64,000 bases of DNA from Blastococcus sp. Marseille-P5729 (GCF_900292035.1 NZ_OMPO01000003.1:186001-250000); one strand, 5' to 3'. Counted from the first letter of the stretch, positions 32,903-40,435 are shown. The notes: generated by a model not told the origin, from the letters alone. Program-made: numbers and translations.

Positions 32903-35121
32903 ACGCCGCCGAACGCACAAGCGCCCTCGTGTCCGCCGACCTGACCCCGCCCGGAGGGCCTGGCCTGGCACCCGCCGAAGGCGGGCTGCCCGTCGTCGAT
33001 CCGAATGTCGCGAACCCGGTTCTCGCCGTCGAGGCCCTTCCCGAAAAAAACGGCTATCCGGCTGCACAGAGCGATTCCGCTGGCTCCGCCACGCCCGCCG
33101 ATCTCAGCTCTGACCTGGGATCTACCGCCGCAATTCATGCGCGGCCTTCCTTGGGTGGCCGCGCATCCGTTTCAGAAACGGCTGCACAGGCGCCTACTTC
33201 GGCTACACCCGTGGACTTCGCCGAGATGGACGTGCCGGGGGCCGATCCCGGTGATGAGGTTGAGGCGTTCGTGGTCGAATCCACGCCCGCGCAGGTCGCC
33301 GAGGCGAAGGATTTTTTCGCCCGGGCGAAGGCTGCGGAGAGCTCGGAGCAGGTGAAGCGCGCACGGATGCAGTCGCGCGTGTTCTCGGTGATGCAGTACC
33401 GGGAGCACCCGGAGACCGGCGAGGTCATGCTCACGCAGGAGCAGATCGACGAGGGCCTCGCGGCGCTGGGCGATCGCCTCCACCGCTGGGCCTACGTGTG
33501 GCACCCGTACGACCGCCTGGTCGAGGTGGACGAGGGCACCGGCGAGACGGTGTGCTGCGGAATCAAGGGCCTGCACGCGCACATGGTGCTGTGGGTCGCC
33601 GATGCGGACGGTCCGCGCCCCACGATCCGCACGGTCTCCGATGCCTTCTCGATCCCTTCGGCGCGGGTGAAGCCGCCGAAGGAGACCGCGGAGCAGGACG
33701 GCACCGAGCACAAGGGCCGAGGCGCTGCGGAGAAGGCGTTTTTCGACCTCGCCGAGTACCTGCCGCACGAATCGCGCGGGAGGGACGCAACCCCCGGCAT
33801 CCACCAGTCGGATCGGCACTACCTCGTGGACAAGACGCAGGAGGGCAAGCCCGGCAAGTACCAGTACGGGCGCGGGCGGATCGTCGCGAACTTCGATTTC
33901 GGCCGGGAGCTGGACGCGCACATGGCGATGCGCCGCACCGCCGCGGAGGGCGGCGGCAGCGCGAAGCTGAGCAAGCTCTTCCAGGCCGTGGGCAAGGGTT
34001 CGCTGACGCTGAAGCAGGTCCGTGATCAGGAGCCTGCGATCTACTTTGCGAAGGGCAACCTGGCGCATTTTCAGAAGCTGCGCGGCGACTTCCTCTCGCA
34101 CCAGGACGCGCCGGAGTCGGTCATGAACTTCTACGTGTTCGGCGAGGGCGGCACGGGCAAGGACCTGCTCGCGAAGGCGCTCGCTCGCGCCCTGGCCCCG
34201 GACGCGGACAAGCCGTACTTCAAGGTCGGCGGCGAGAACGTCTCGTGGGAGGGATACGACGGCGAGCCGGTCGTGATCTGGGAGGACATGCGCGTCGGCG
34301 ACATGATCCGCACGGCGAAGAGCCGGGGAATGCTCTTCCGCATTCTCGGCCCGTGGCGCGAGCCGGACGAGAAGCCGGTCGTGAACATCAAGGGGTCCAA
34401 GACGCAGCTGCTCAACCGGGTGAACATTGTGACGGGGCCTGAGGGTTACGAGGAGTTCCTCCGGGGCTTGGCGGGCGAGTACGAGTCGATGCAGGGCGGA
34501 GTTCGGGTCAAGCACCATGCGGAGAACCTCGGGCAGGGGTTCCGCCGCTTCCCGGTGATCATCCCGGTGGCCGAGCGTGAGTTCTCGATCTTCGTGAACT
34601 CCGGCGTGCTCAACGGCACCCGCGAGTACCAGAGCTACGAGCGGTACGAGCACATGCGCCAGGACCTGGAGCTGCTGGCACGCAAGTGCAAGGCGATCAA
34701 GGACACCGCCGAGCGGGAGCGCGTTCGCGGTGCGATCGAGGCGCGCACGGTCGCGCCGATCGTGGAGCAGCACGACCGGATCGCATGCCCTGAGCTGGAC
34801 GCGATTGACGCGGACGATCTGTTCGCGGAGTTCGCCGGGGTCGGGCAGCCAATCCCGCAGAGTTCCGTCGAGGTCGCAGTTGCACCGAGTGAGCCGAGCC
34901 CCCGCGATCGCTGCATCTGCGACGAGTGGCAGGGCTACGCCCTGGACCACACCGAGTCCTGCCCGATCCGCACGGATGCCGAGGCGGCGATGGCGGAGAT
35001 GCGCCAGCGCGAGGCCGAGCGCGAAGCGGCGGCGGAGGCCCACCGTCAGGCCGAGCTTGAGCGGAAGGTCGCGCGGCTCCGCGCGAACGGCGGCCTGCTG
35101 GTCGTGGGAGGTGCACGATGA
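32899..35121 (+). CDS. Rolling-circle replication initiator: HUH endonuclease plus P-loop helicase
   Basis: The 740-residue protein opens with about 120 low-complexity residues. Next comes an endonuclease domain with the HUH-type metal site His226-x-His228 in LHAHMVLWV and a Rep_2-like motif, AEYLPHES (candidate nucleophile Tyr287), ending KPGKYQYGRGRIVANFDFG. Then comes an ATPase with Walker A GEGGTGKD (Lys421) and Walker B VVIWEDMR (Glu462, Asp463), resembling superfamily 3 helicases. This nickase-helicase order is that of CRESS-type Rep proteins of bacterial plasmids and eukaryotic ssDNA viruses. A Cys/His-containing coiled tail follows. The ATG overlaps the upstream stop by 4 bp. Confidence 0.8.
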   Translation: MNAAERTSALVSADLTPPGGPGLAPAEGGLPVVDPNVANPVLAVEALPEKNGYPAAQSDSAGSATPADLSSDLGSTAAIHARPSLGGRASVSETAAQAPTSATPVDFAEMDVPGADPGDEVEAFVVESTPAQVAEAKDFFARAKAAESSEQVKRARMQSRVFSVMQYREHPETGEVMLTQEQIDEGLAALGDRLHRWAYVWHPYDRLVEVDEGTGETVCCGIKGLHAHMVLWVADADGPRPTIRTVSDAFSIPSARVKPPKETAEQDGTEHKGRGAAEKAFFDLAEYLPHESRGRDATPGIHQSDRHYLVDKTQEGKPGKYQYGRGRIVANFDFGRELDAHMAMRRTAAEGGGSAKLSKLFQAVGKGSLTLKQVRDQEPAIYFAKGNLAHFQKLRGDFLSHQDAPESVMNFYVFGEGGTGKDLLAKALARALAPDADKPYFKVGGENVSWEGYDGEPVVIWEDMRVGDMIRTAKSRGMLFRILGPWREPDEKPVVNIKGSKTQLLNRVNIVTGPEGYEEFLRGLAGEYESMQGGVRVKHHAENLGQGFRRFPVIIPVAEREFSIFVNSGVLNGTREYQSYERYEHMRQDLELLARKCKAIKDTAERERVRGAIEARTVAPIVEQHDRIACPELDAIDADDLFAEFAGVGQPIPQSSVEVAVAPSEPSPRDRCICDEWQGYALDHTESCPIRTDAEAAMAEMRQREAEREAAAEAHRQAELERKVARLRANGGLLVVGGAR

Positions 35122-35423
35122 GTACCTTCGACGGCCAGCCGCAGCCGATTCGTCAGGGCTCCGGTGGAGCGCTGGAGGATCGGGCTGCATGCCCGCGCAG
35201 CGGCCCCCGGAGGGCCCCGGGAACCTTGGAGCGCAGCGGAAAGGTGTATGGGGCTACACCTTCCGTTCCGGAGGTTGTCGCAGAGGCTCCACATCAGGGC
35301 GCAGGGTCCCAGATGTGGAGGGGCGATGACCTCCGGAACGGAAGGCCCCACGGGAGTGCCGCCGGAGGCTCCGGGGCACGTCGCGCAGCGGCGGGCGTCG
35401 GATCATCGGGAGGTGCGCGATGA
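35118..35423 (+). CDS. Short open frame spanning the origin-like repeats
   Basis: This 101-codon frame begins in ATGA with the rep stop and ends in ATGA with the relaxase start, so it could be translated by coupling. The product (MSTFDGQPQPIRQGSGG and onward) resembles nothing I know. Most of the frame lies over a large inverted-repeat structure whose base pairing is conserved in a way coding would not require. It may be a bridge that carries ribosomes across the origin to the relaxase gene, not a gene for a functional protein. Confidence 0.4.
   Translation: MSTFDGQPQPIRQGSGGALEDRAACPRSGPRRAPGTLERSGKVYGATPSVPEVVAEAPHQGAGSQMWRGDDLRNGRPHGSAAGGSGARRAAAGVGSSGGAR
35237..35349. other. Nested inverted repeats, candidate replication or transfer origin
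   Basis: Three pairings are visible. AAGGTGTA (35241-35248) with TACACCTT (35255-35262) makes a small hairpin with loop TGGGGC. Bases 35259-35275 pair perfectly over 17 bp with 35329-35345. Inside that, CTCCACATC (35287-35295) pairs with 35312-35320 around a 16-nt loop. The site lies between the initiator and the relaxase genes. Rolling-circle double-strand origins and MOBV oriT sites both look like this and both lie next to their enzyme gene. Confidence 0.7.
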
Positions 35424-37174
35424 GCTACACGGCAACTTTTGACGCGAGCCACAAGGTCAAGGCGTCAGGCGCTCACGCGACGAACTTCGTTCGCCACATC
35501 GCCCGCGATGCGGATCAGGCCGCGGGGTTCTCCTTCGCTCAGCGGAACCCGAACATCGATCCGGCGCGCACGTCGATGAACATCACGATGGTCAACGACG
35601 GCAACGGAGGTTGGCGTGCCCCGGTCGTGACGCAGGACGAGAAGGGCAACGACCGGCCGCCGTCGGCAGAGCTGACGGACTATCTGGACGCGCGCCTGGC
35701 GACGGTCGAGAAGAAGATCAAGGCCGACGCGGTGGCGATGCGCCCCCTCGTCTTGCAGCTCGATCCGAAGTGGTTCGCCGAGCACAACCCGGACTGGCGC
35801 GAGGACGGTCTGAACGCCGAAGCAGAGCAGTACATCGGCACGCAGCTCGACTGGGCCGCCCAGGAGTTCGGGCAGCAGAACCTTCCGGGCTACTCCGTGC
35901 ATATGGATGAGACGAATCCTCAACTCCAGCTCCTGTTCACCCCGGTGACGGAGGACGGGAGGCTGAGCCAGAAGGACTTTTTCAAGGGTCCCGGCGATCT
36001 CCAGCGCCAGCACAAGGCGCACCGCCAGGCGCTGGCCGATGCCGGGTACGACGTCGAGTTCAAGGTCACCAAGCGCTCGAAGGAGCACCTGAGCAGCGAG
36101 GAGTTCGCCAAGAAGGTTGACCAGGCCCGCGAACGGGCCGCTGAGGCCGCGCAGCACCTCGCCACGGTCCGCGAGCAGGTCGAACAGTCGGACTTCGGCC
36201 AGTTCTTCGAGCAGCAGCACCCAGAGGCGTTCGGCCAGGTGCTGGACGAGTACACGAACGAGATCGAGCAGCGCATCCGCGCGCAGGAGGAGCAGGGACA
36301 TGGACAGCATCACCGCGATGGCCACGGCGAGGGCGACGGAGAAGATCGAGCAGCAGCGGACTACGGAGATGCTGGAGACGTTGGTCTCGAAGCACGCCGC
36401 CGTCGAGCAGCAGCTCACGACGCTGACGAAGGCCGTGAGGGACCTCACCGGGCATCAGAAGATCATGGACGAGGAGCTGACGAAGCGGATCGACCGGGCG
36501 TCGATCTCGCGGCCGTCCGCCAGCACGTCGCCGCAGATCGCGAGCGTCGAGAGCAGGCTGAGCGAGATCGAGAGCACGCTCGGCGAGTTCGCGCAGAGTC
36601 TCGAGGGAAGCGTTTGAGCGCCGCGTCGCAGAGCTTGGTCGCGGAGGCGCAGAAGAATCGCGCGGCTACGGCCTCGGCGATTGACGGGCTCAAGGTGCAG
36701 GCCGCGGCGAACCAGAAGCTCGTGAGCCAGGTCGGCGGTGCGGTGCAGCGGATCGAGAAGCGCACCGAGGAGCGCGTGCAGAAGGCCGTCGAGCAGGTCG
36801 CCGGGGATGCCTCGACCACGATGACGGCGAACCTCGACGCCGCGAACGAGCGGGCCGAGCGGATCATCGCCGCGACAGCGAAGGTTGAGGCGCGCCAGCT
36901 CTGGAGCGCCGCCGCCGCGATGCTCCTCGCGCTCGTGCCGCTCGCGATGCTGGTCGCGGGCGTCTGGATGGCCGCAGCGGGCCTCATCACGGGTGCTCAG
37001 TGGGCGCTGGACGTGGACGGGAGCGTGTGGCTCGGCATCGGGCGGTGGCTCGTAGTCGGCGCTGGCCTCGCCGGGGCCGGCTACGCCCTCTTCGCCTCCG
37101 CCCGCTGGGTCGTCGGCCTCGCGGAGACGTGGAAGGGCCGCGGGATGCCGTCATGGCCCCGCTGGCGGAGGTGA
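35420..37174 (+). CDS. MOBV/Pre-type relaxase, frame continuing into membrane protein
   Basis: Residues 1-295 are a plasmid mobilization relaxase. There is an N-terminal His region GAHATNFVRHIARD with NPNIDPARTSMNITMVND, matching MobM of pMV158, then the metal motif VHMDETNPQLQ at 160-170 and EDGRLSQKDFFKG. The usual second half of that motif, PHxH, is here PQLQ (Gln168, Gln170). No stop occurs at the expected end near 36300; the frame runs on through a stretch of out-of-frame character to a coiled-coil and membrane segment that has its own start at 36614. The relaxase would nick oriT for conjugative transfer with a helper. Confidence 0.75.
   Translation: MSYTATFDASHKVKASGAHATNFVRHIARDADQAAGFSFAQRNPNIDPARTSMNITMVNDGNGGWRAPVVTQDEKGNDRPPSAELTDYLDARLATVEKKIKADAVAMRPLVLQLDPKWFAEHNPDWREDGLNAEAEQYIGTQLDWAAQEFGQQNLPGYSVHMDETNPQLQLLFTPVTEDGRLSQKDFFKGPGDLQRQHKAHRQALADAGYDVEFKVTKRSKEHLSSEEFAKKVDQARERAAEAAQHLATVREQVEQSDFGQFFEQQHPEAFGQVLDEYTNEIEQRIRAQEEQGHGQHHRDGHGEGDGEDRAAADYGDAGDVGLEARRRRAAAHDADEGREGPHRASEDHGRGADEADRPGVDLAAVRQHVAADRERREQAERDREHARRVRAESRGKRLSAASQSLVAEAQKNRAATASAIDGLKVQAAANQKLVSQVGGAVQRIEKRTEERVQKAVEQVAGDASTTMTANLDAANERAERIIAATAKVEARQLWSAAAAMLLALVPLAMLVAGVWMAAAGLITGAQWALDVDGSVWLGIGRWLVVGAGLAGAGYALFASARWVVGLAETWKGRGMPSWPRWRR
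36300..36617 (+). CDS. Coiled-coil mobilization accessory protein, nested in the relaxase frame
   Basis: The 105-residue product begins MDSITAMATARATEKIEQQR and is almost all helical and charged (KHAAVEQQLTTLTKAVRDLTGHQ), ending in IASVESRLSEIESTLGEFAQSLEG, a likely coiled coil. It lies one frame off the relaxase reading and has strong GC-rich third positions, unlike the relaxase frame over the same stretch. AGGAGG lies about 9 nt before the ATG. Its stop TGA overlaps the TTG start of the next gene. Probably a small mobilization partner; no family recognised. Confidence 0.65.
   Translation: MDSITAMATARATEKIEQQRTTEMLETLVSKHAAVEQQLTTLTKAVRDLTGHQKIMDEELTKRIDRASISRPSASTSPQIASVESRLSEIESTLGEFAQSLEGSV
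36614..37174 (+). CDS. Coiled-coil membrane protein, mobilization accessory
   Basis: The 186-residue product starts at TTG with GAGGGA 5 nt before. Residues 1-95 are coiled coil (VGGAVQRIEKRTEERVQKAVEQVAGD). Two transmembrane helices follow (LWSAAAAMLLALVPLAMLVAGVWMAAAGLI and WLVVGAGLAGAGYALFASARWV). It shares its frame with the upstream relaxase, so a fused product is formally possible, but its own start signal and the nested gene before it favour a separate protein. It could anchor the relaxase complex to the membrane, as MobB does for MobA-type relaxases. That is inference. Confidence 0.65.
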   Translation: MSAASQSLVAEAQKNRAATASAIDGLKVQAAANQKLVSQVGGAVQRIEKRTEERVQKAVEQVAGDASTTMTANLDAANERAERIIAATAKVEARQLWSAAAAMLLALVPLAMLVAGVWMAAAGLITGAQWALDVDGSVWLGIGRWLVVGAGLAGAGYALFASARWVVGLAETWKGRGMPSWPRWRR

Positions 37175-37226
37175 CCCCAGCTCCCGAGGGCAAGCGCGCG
37201 GAGCGCGTGCGGCAGAACTCCCCAGA

Positions 37227-37256
37227 GTGACAATAGGTCAGCCACTACTGTATAGT
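37227..37256 (+). promoter_or_regulatory. cmtR promoter, leaderless, with operator-like symmetry
   Basis: GTGACA (37227-37232) and TATAGT (37251-37256) are 18 bp apart, and the ATG begins 7 nt after the -10 box. The stretch CACTACTGTATAGTTCAGTG across the -10 box is imperfectly palindromic, a likely binding site for the CmtR-like repressor. Confidence 0.7.
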
Positions 37257-37263
37257 TCAGTGC

Positions 37264-37623
37264 ATGCTGACTATTGCTTCTCGCCTCGACGTCATGAACC
37301 GGCTGGGCCGGGCCATGGCGGACCCGACGCGCTCCCGGATCCTGATGACCCTGCTGGACGGGCCGAGCTACCCGGCCGTGCTCTCGCGCGAGCTGGAGCT
37401 GACGCGTTCGAACGTGTCGAACCACCTGACCTGTCTTCGCGACTGCGGGATCGTGGTCGCCGAGCCCGAGGGTCGGCAGACGCGCTACGAGATCGCCGAC
37501 CCGCACCTCGCGGCGGCGCTCACGGCGCTGGTGGACGTGACGCTGGCCGTGGACGAGCACGCGCCGTGCTTGGACGCCGCGTGCACTGTGCCGGGCTGCT
37601 GCGGGACGGGAGCGGGCGCGTGA
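37264..37623 (+). CDS. CmtR-type cadmium/lead-sensing repressor
   Basis: The 119-residue ArsR/SmtB-family repressor has RLGRAMADPTRSRILMTLL and recognition helix LTRSNVSNHLTCLRDCGIV. Cys57 and Cys61 in that helix and Cys102 in the tail fall at exactly the positions that bind Cd(II) and Pb(II) in M. tuberculosis CmtR. Metal binding should release it from the promoter at 37227-37256, which also drives the ATPase gene that follows with its GTG overlapping this stop. A cysteine-rich C-terminus (CTVPGCCG) may help binding. It is cargo of the integrated element. Confidence 0.92.
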   Translation: MLTIASRLDVMNRLGRAMADPTRSRILMTLLDGPSYPAVLSRELELTRSNVSNHLTCLRDCGIVVAEPEGRQTRYEIADPHLAAALTALVDVTLAVDEHAPCLDAACTVPGCCGTGAGA

Positions 37624-39521
37624 GCGCGGCGTGCGGCTGCGACGAGCCGGAGACCCGGGTCGGCGAGGAAGCTGATGAGGAGCAGGAGCGTCCGTGGTGG
37701 CGTGACCGCGGGATCATGGTCCCGGTGCTCTCCGGCGTCGCCTTCGGCACGGGCCTGGTCCTGGAATGGACAGGGGCGGAGGTCCCGGCGCTGGTGGCGT
37801 TCTGGATCGGCCTGCTGCTGGGCGCGTCGACGTTCACCCCGGGCGCGATCCGCAAGCTGTTCAAGGGCAAGCTGGGCATCGGCCTGCTGATGACGATCAG
37901 CGCGGTCGGCGCGGTGATCCTCGGCTACGTCGAGGAGGCCGCCGCCTTGGCGTTCCTGTACTCCATCGCCGAAGCGCTGGAGGACAAGGCCATGGACCGC
38001 GCCCGCGGCGGGCTGCGGGCTCTCCTCAAGCTCGTCCCGGAGACCGCGACCATCCGGCGGGACGGCGCGCCCGTGGAGGTCGCCGCGAAGGACCTCCAGG
38101 TCGGGCAGCTCATGCTGGTGCGCCCCGGTGAGCGGATCGCGACCGACGGCATCGTCCGCACAGGTCGGTCGAGCCTGGATACCTCCGCGATCACCGGCGA
38201 GTCGATCCCGGTCGAGGTCGAGCCCGGCGACGCGGTGTCGGCCGGGGCGATCAACACCGCCGGTGCCCTGGAGGTCGAGGCGACCGCGGCGGGTACGGAC
38301 AACTCGCTGACCACGATCGTGGAGCTGGTCGAGCAGGCGCAGGCCGAGAAGGGAGACCGCGCTCGGCTGGCCGACCGGATCGCCCGACCCCTCGTGCCCG
38401 GCGTGCTGATCCTCGCCGCTCTCGTCGCGATCATCGGCTCGCTGCTCGGCGACCCGGAGCTGTGGATCACCCGCGCCCTCGTGGTGCTCGTCGCCGCGTC
38501 GCCGTGCGCGCTGGCGATCTCCGTCCCGCTCACCGTCGTCGCCGCGATCGGCTCGGCGAGCCGGTTCGGCGTGATCATCAAGTCCGGTGCCGTGTTCGAG
38601 CGCTTCGGCGTGATCCGCCACGTCGCCGTCGACAAGACCGGCACCCTCACCCGCAACGAGCCCGCCGTCACCGCCGTCCTCACCGCCGACGGCGTGACCG
38701 AGGCGCAGGCCCTGGCCTGGGCGGCATCCCTGGAGCAGCACAGCACCCACCCGCTGGCCGCCGCGATCACCGCCGCCGCACCCGGAGCCCCCGCCGCCCT
38801 GGACGTCACCGAGCAGGCCGGGCACGGCATCGAAGGCACCCTCGACGGGGCCCGGGTCACCGTCGGCAGCCCTCGCTGGCTGGACTCGGGGACGCTCAAG
38901 GACCAGGTCGCGGGCCTGGAGGAGCAGGGCATGACCGTCGTCATTGTGCACCTCGACGGGGTCCCGGTCGCCGCGATCGGGGTCCGCGACGAGCTGCGCC
39001 CCGAGGTCCCAGAGGTCGTGCGCACCCTCGCGGCCCAGGGCGTCGGGATGACCATGCTCACCGGCGACAACGCCCGCACCGCCCGCGCGCTGGCCGCGCA
39101 GGCCGGGATCGGGGACGTGCGCGCCGAGCTGCGTCCCGAGGACAAGGCCGCCGCGATCAGCGAGCTGGGCAGGCACGGCTCGGTCGCGATGATCGGCGAC
39201 GGCATCAACGACGCCCCCGCCCTGGCGGCCGCGGACATCGGCATCGCGATGGGCGCGACCGGCTCCGATGCCGCGATCGAGTCCGCCGACGTCGCCTTCA
39301 CCGGCCACGACCTGCGGCTCCTCCCGCGGGCGTTCGACCACGCCCGCCGCGGCAGGCACATCATCAACCAGAACATCATCCTGTCCCTGCTGATCATCAC
39401 CGCCCTGCTGCCGCTCGCCCTGTTCGGCGTACTCGGCCTCGCAGCGGTGGTGCTCGTGCACGAGATCGCCGAGGTGATAGTGATCCTCAACGGGCTCCGC
39501 GCCGCCAGGATGAGGAAGTAG
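37620..39521 (+). CDS. P1B-4-like heavy-metal efflux ATPase (CtpG-like)
   Basis: The 633-residue pump has no N-terminal metal-binding domain beyond a short CGC. It contains the membrane metal site SPC (Ser294-Pro-Cys296), the phosphorylation site DKTGTLT (Asp338), SLEQHSTHPLA for nucleotide binding, GDGINDAPALAAADIGIAMG, and HEIAEVIVILNGLRAARM in the last helix, where P1B-4 pumps have an HEG-type motif. In M. tuberculosis CmtR controls CtpG, a pump of this type, so cadmium or related metal export is inferred. The GTG overlaps the cmtR stop, giving coupled translation. It ends 29 bp before the right end of the element. Confidence 0.92.
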   Translation: MSAACGCDEPETRVGEEADEEQERPWWRDRGIMVPVLSGVAFGTGLVLEWTGAEVPALVAFWIGLLLGASTFTPGAIRKLFKGKLGIGLLMTISAVGAVILGYVEEAAALAFLYSIAEALEDKAMDRARGGLRALLKLVPETATIRRDGAPVEVAAKDLQVGQLMLVRPGERIATDGIVRTGRSSLDTSAITGESIPVEVEPGDAVSAGAINTAGALEVEATAAGTDNSLTTIVELVEQAQAEKGDRARLADRIARPLVPGVLILAALVAIIGSLLGDPELWITRALVVLVAASPCALAISVPLTVVAAIGSASRFGVIIKSGAVFERFGVIRHVAVDKTGTLTRNEPAVTAVLTADGVTEAQALAWAASLEQHSTHPLAAAITAAAPGAPAALDVTEQAGHGIEGTLDGARVTVGSPRWLDSGTLKDQVAGLEEQGMTVVIVHLDGVPVAAIGVRDELRPEVPEVVRTLAAQGVGMTMLTGDNARTARALAAQAGIGDVRAELRPEDKAAAISELGRHGSVAMIGDGINDAPALAAADIGIAMGATGSDAAIESADVAFTGHDLRLLPRAFDHARRGRHIINQNIILSLLIITALLPLALFGVLGLAAVVLVHEIAEVIVILNGLRAARMRK

Positions 39522-39550
39522 GAGGGATCATCGAGTGCTATAACTCCGAT

Positions 39551-39558
39551 ATGCGCTA
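39551..39558. other. Right attachment-site core
   Basis: ATGCGCTA again, here followed by host sequence (CGAGAACCCG) that continues the split oxidoreductase gene. The element ends with TATAACTCCGAT just before it. Confidence 0.8.
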
Positions 39559-40327
39559 CGAGAACCCGCTCTACATGGCCGAGGACGCCGGGTCCGCGGA
39601 CCTCATCTCCGGCGGACGTCTCCAGCTCGGCATCAGCCGCGGATCACCGGAGCAGGTCATCGACGGGTGGCGGTACTTCGGCTTCCAGCCCGCGGATGGC
39701 GAGGACGAGGCCCAGATGGCGCGGCGGCACACCGAGGTGCTGCTCGAGCTGCTGAAGGGCGAGGGCTTCGCCGAGCCTAATCCGCGGCCGATGTTCCCCA
39801 ACCCGCCGGGCAAGCTGCGCCTGGAACCGCACTCACCGGGGCTGCGTGACCGCATCTGGTGGGGTGCGGGCTCGCGGGCGACCGCTGAGTGGACGGCGCA
39901 GCAGGGGATGAATTTGATGAGCTCGACGCTGCTCACCGAGGACACCGGCGTCCCGTTCCATCAGCTGCAGGCCGAGCAGATCCAGCGCTATCGGGACGCG
40001 TGGATCGAGGCCGGTCACGACCGCGAGCCGAGGGTGTCGGTCAGCCGCAGCATCTTCCCGCTGGTCAGCGACGAGGACCGCGCCTACTTCGGCCTCGAGA
40101 CCCGCAGCCGCGACCAGGTGGGCAACCTCGAGGGCGGGCGGGCGCGCTTCGGCAAGAGCTATGCCGGCGAGCCGGACGCGTTGATCGAGCAGCTGCGCGA
40201 GGACGAAGCGATCGCCGCCGCCGACACCCTGCTGCTGACGGTGCCCAACCAGCTCGGCGTCGACTACAACGCCCACGTCATCGAGTCGGTCCTCACCCAC
40301 GTCGCGCCGGCCCTCGGCTGGCGCTGA
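39551..40327 (+). pseudogene. LLM flavin-dependent oxidoreductase, C-terminal part
   Basis: This frame continues the gene cut at 30771: MRYENPLYMAEDAGSADLISGGRLQLGISRGSPE is the classic LLM segment after the first barrel strands, followed by a C-terminal GGRARFGKSYAGEPDALIEQL. By chance the attachment core supplies an in-frame ATG, so a 258-residue protein could still be made, but it lacks the first 80 or so residues including part of the flavin site. The intact gene lay downstream of the hydrolase-HxlR pair and was likely under the same control. Confidence 0.9.
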
Positions 40328-40435
40328 CTACCAGTCATCTGCTGATCCAGCACAGGCGCACCCACCGAGCGGTCGCCGACGGCTGTGCGGCCCCCGGTCG
40401 CGGCGGGGAGCTCGGACGCCGACGCATGGCGCTCG

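Larger units (their letters stand above)
30771..39550 (+). mobile_element. Integrated mobilizable plasmid-like element with metal-efflux cargo
   Basis: About 8.78 kb separates two copies of ATGCGCTA that join the two halves of an oxidoreductase gene in frame. Inside, all genes run rightward: serine integrase, two small proteins, HUH-type replication initiator, inverted-repeat origin candidate, MOBV-type relaxase and accessory genes, CmtR-like sensor and P1B ATPase. The replication genes, the origin candidate and the relaxase follow one another with 1-4 bp overlaps. No type IV secretion genes are seen, so transfer would need a helper. The combination fits an integrative mobilizable element or an integrated plasmid. 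Confidence 0.9.

Noticed and set aside
33000-33200. Iterons at the start of rep (GGCTGCACA-type copies)
   Set aside because: Only two short matches (near 33058 and 33180) occur, with differing flanks and in coding sequence; too few for an iteron origin.
37485-39461. 658-codon minus-strand frame opposite the metal ATPase
   Set aside because: The ATPase has all P-type motifs in the plus frame; the opposite frame is Gly/Arg/Asp-rich and featureless.
38462-39520. Arg-rich plus-strand frame running from the ATPase into the oxidoreductase
   Set aside because: Within the ATPase gene it is an out-of-frame reading; only the part after 39551 is coding, and that belongs to the split oxidoreductase.
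30771-39550. Prophage
   Set aside because: A serine integrase is present but no capsid, terminase, portal or lysis gene is seen; replication and mobilization genes fit a plasmid-like element.
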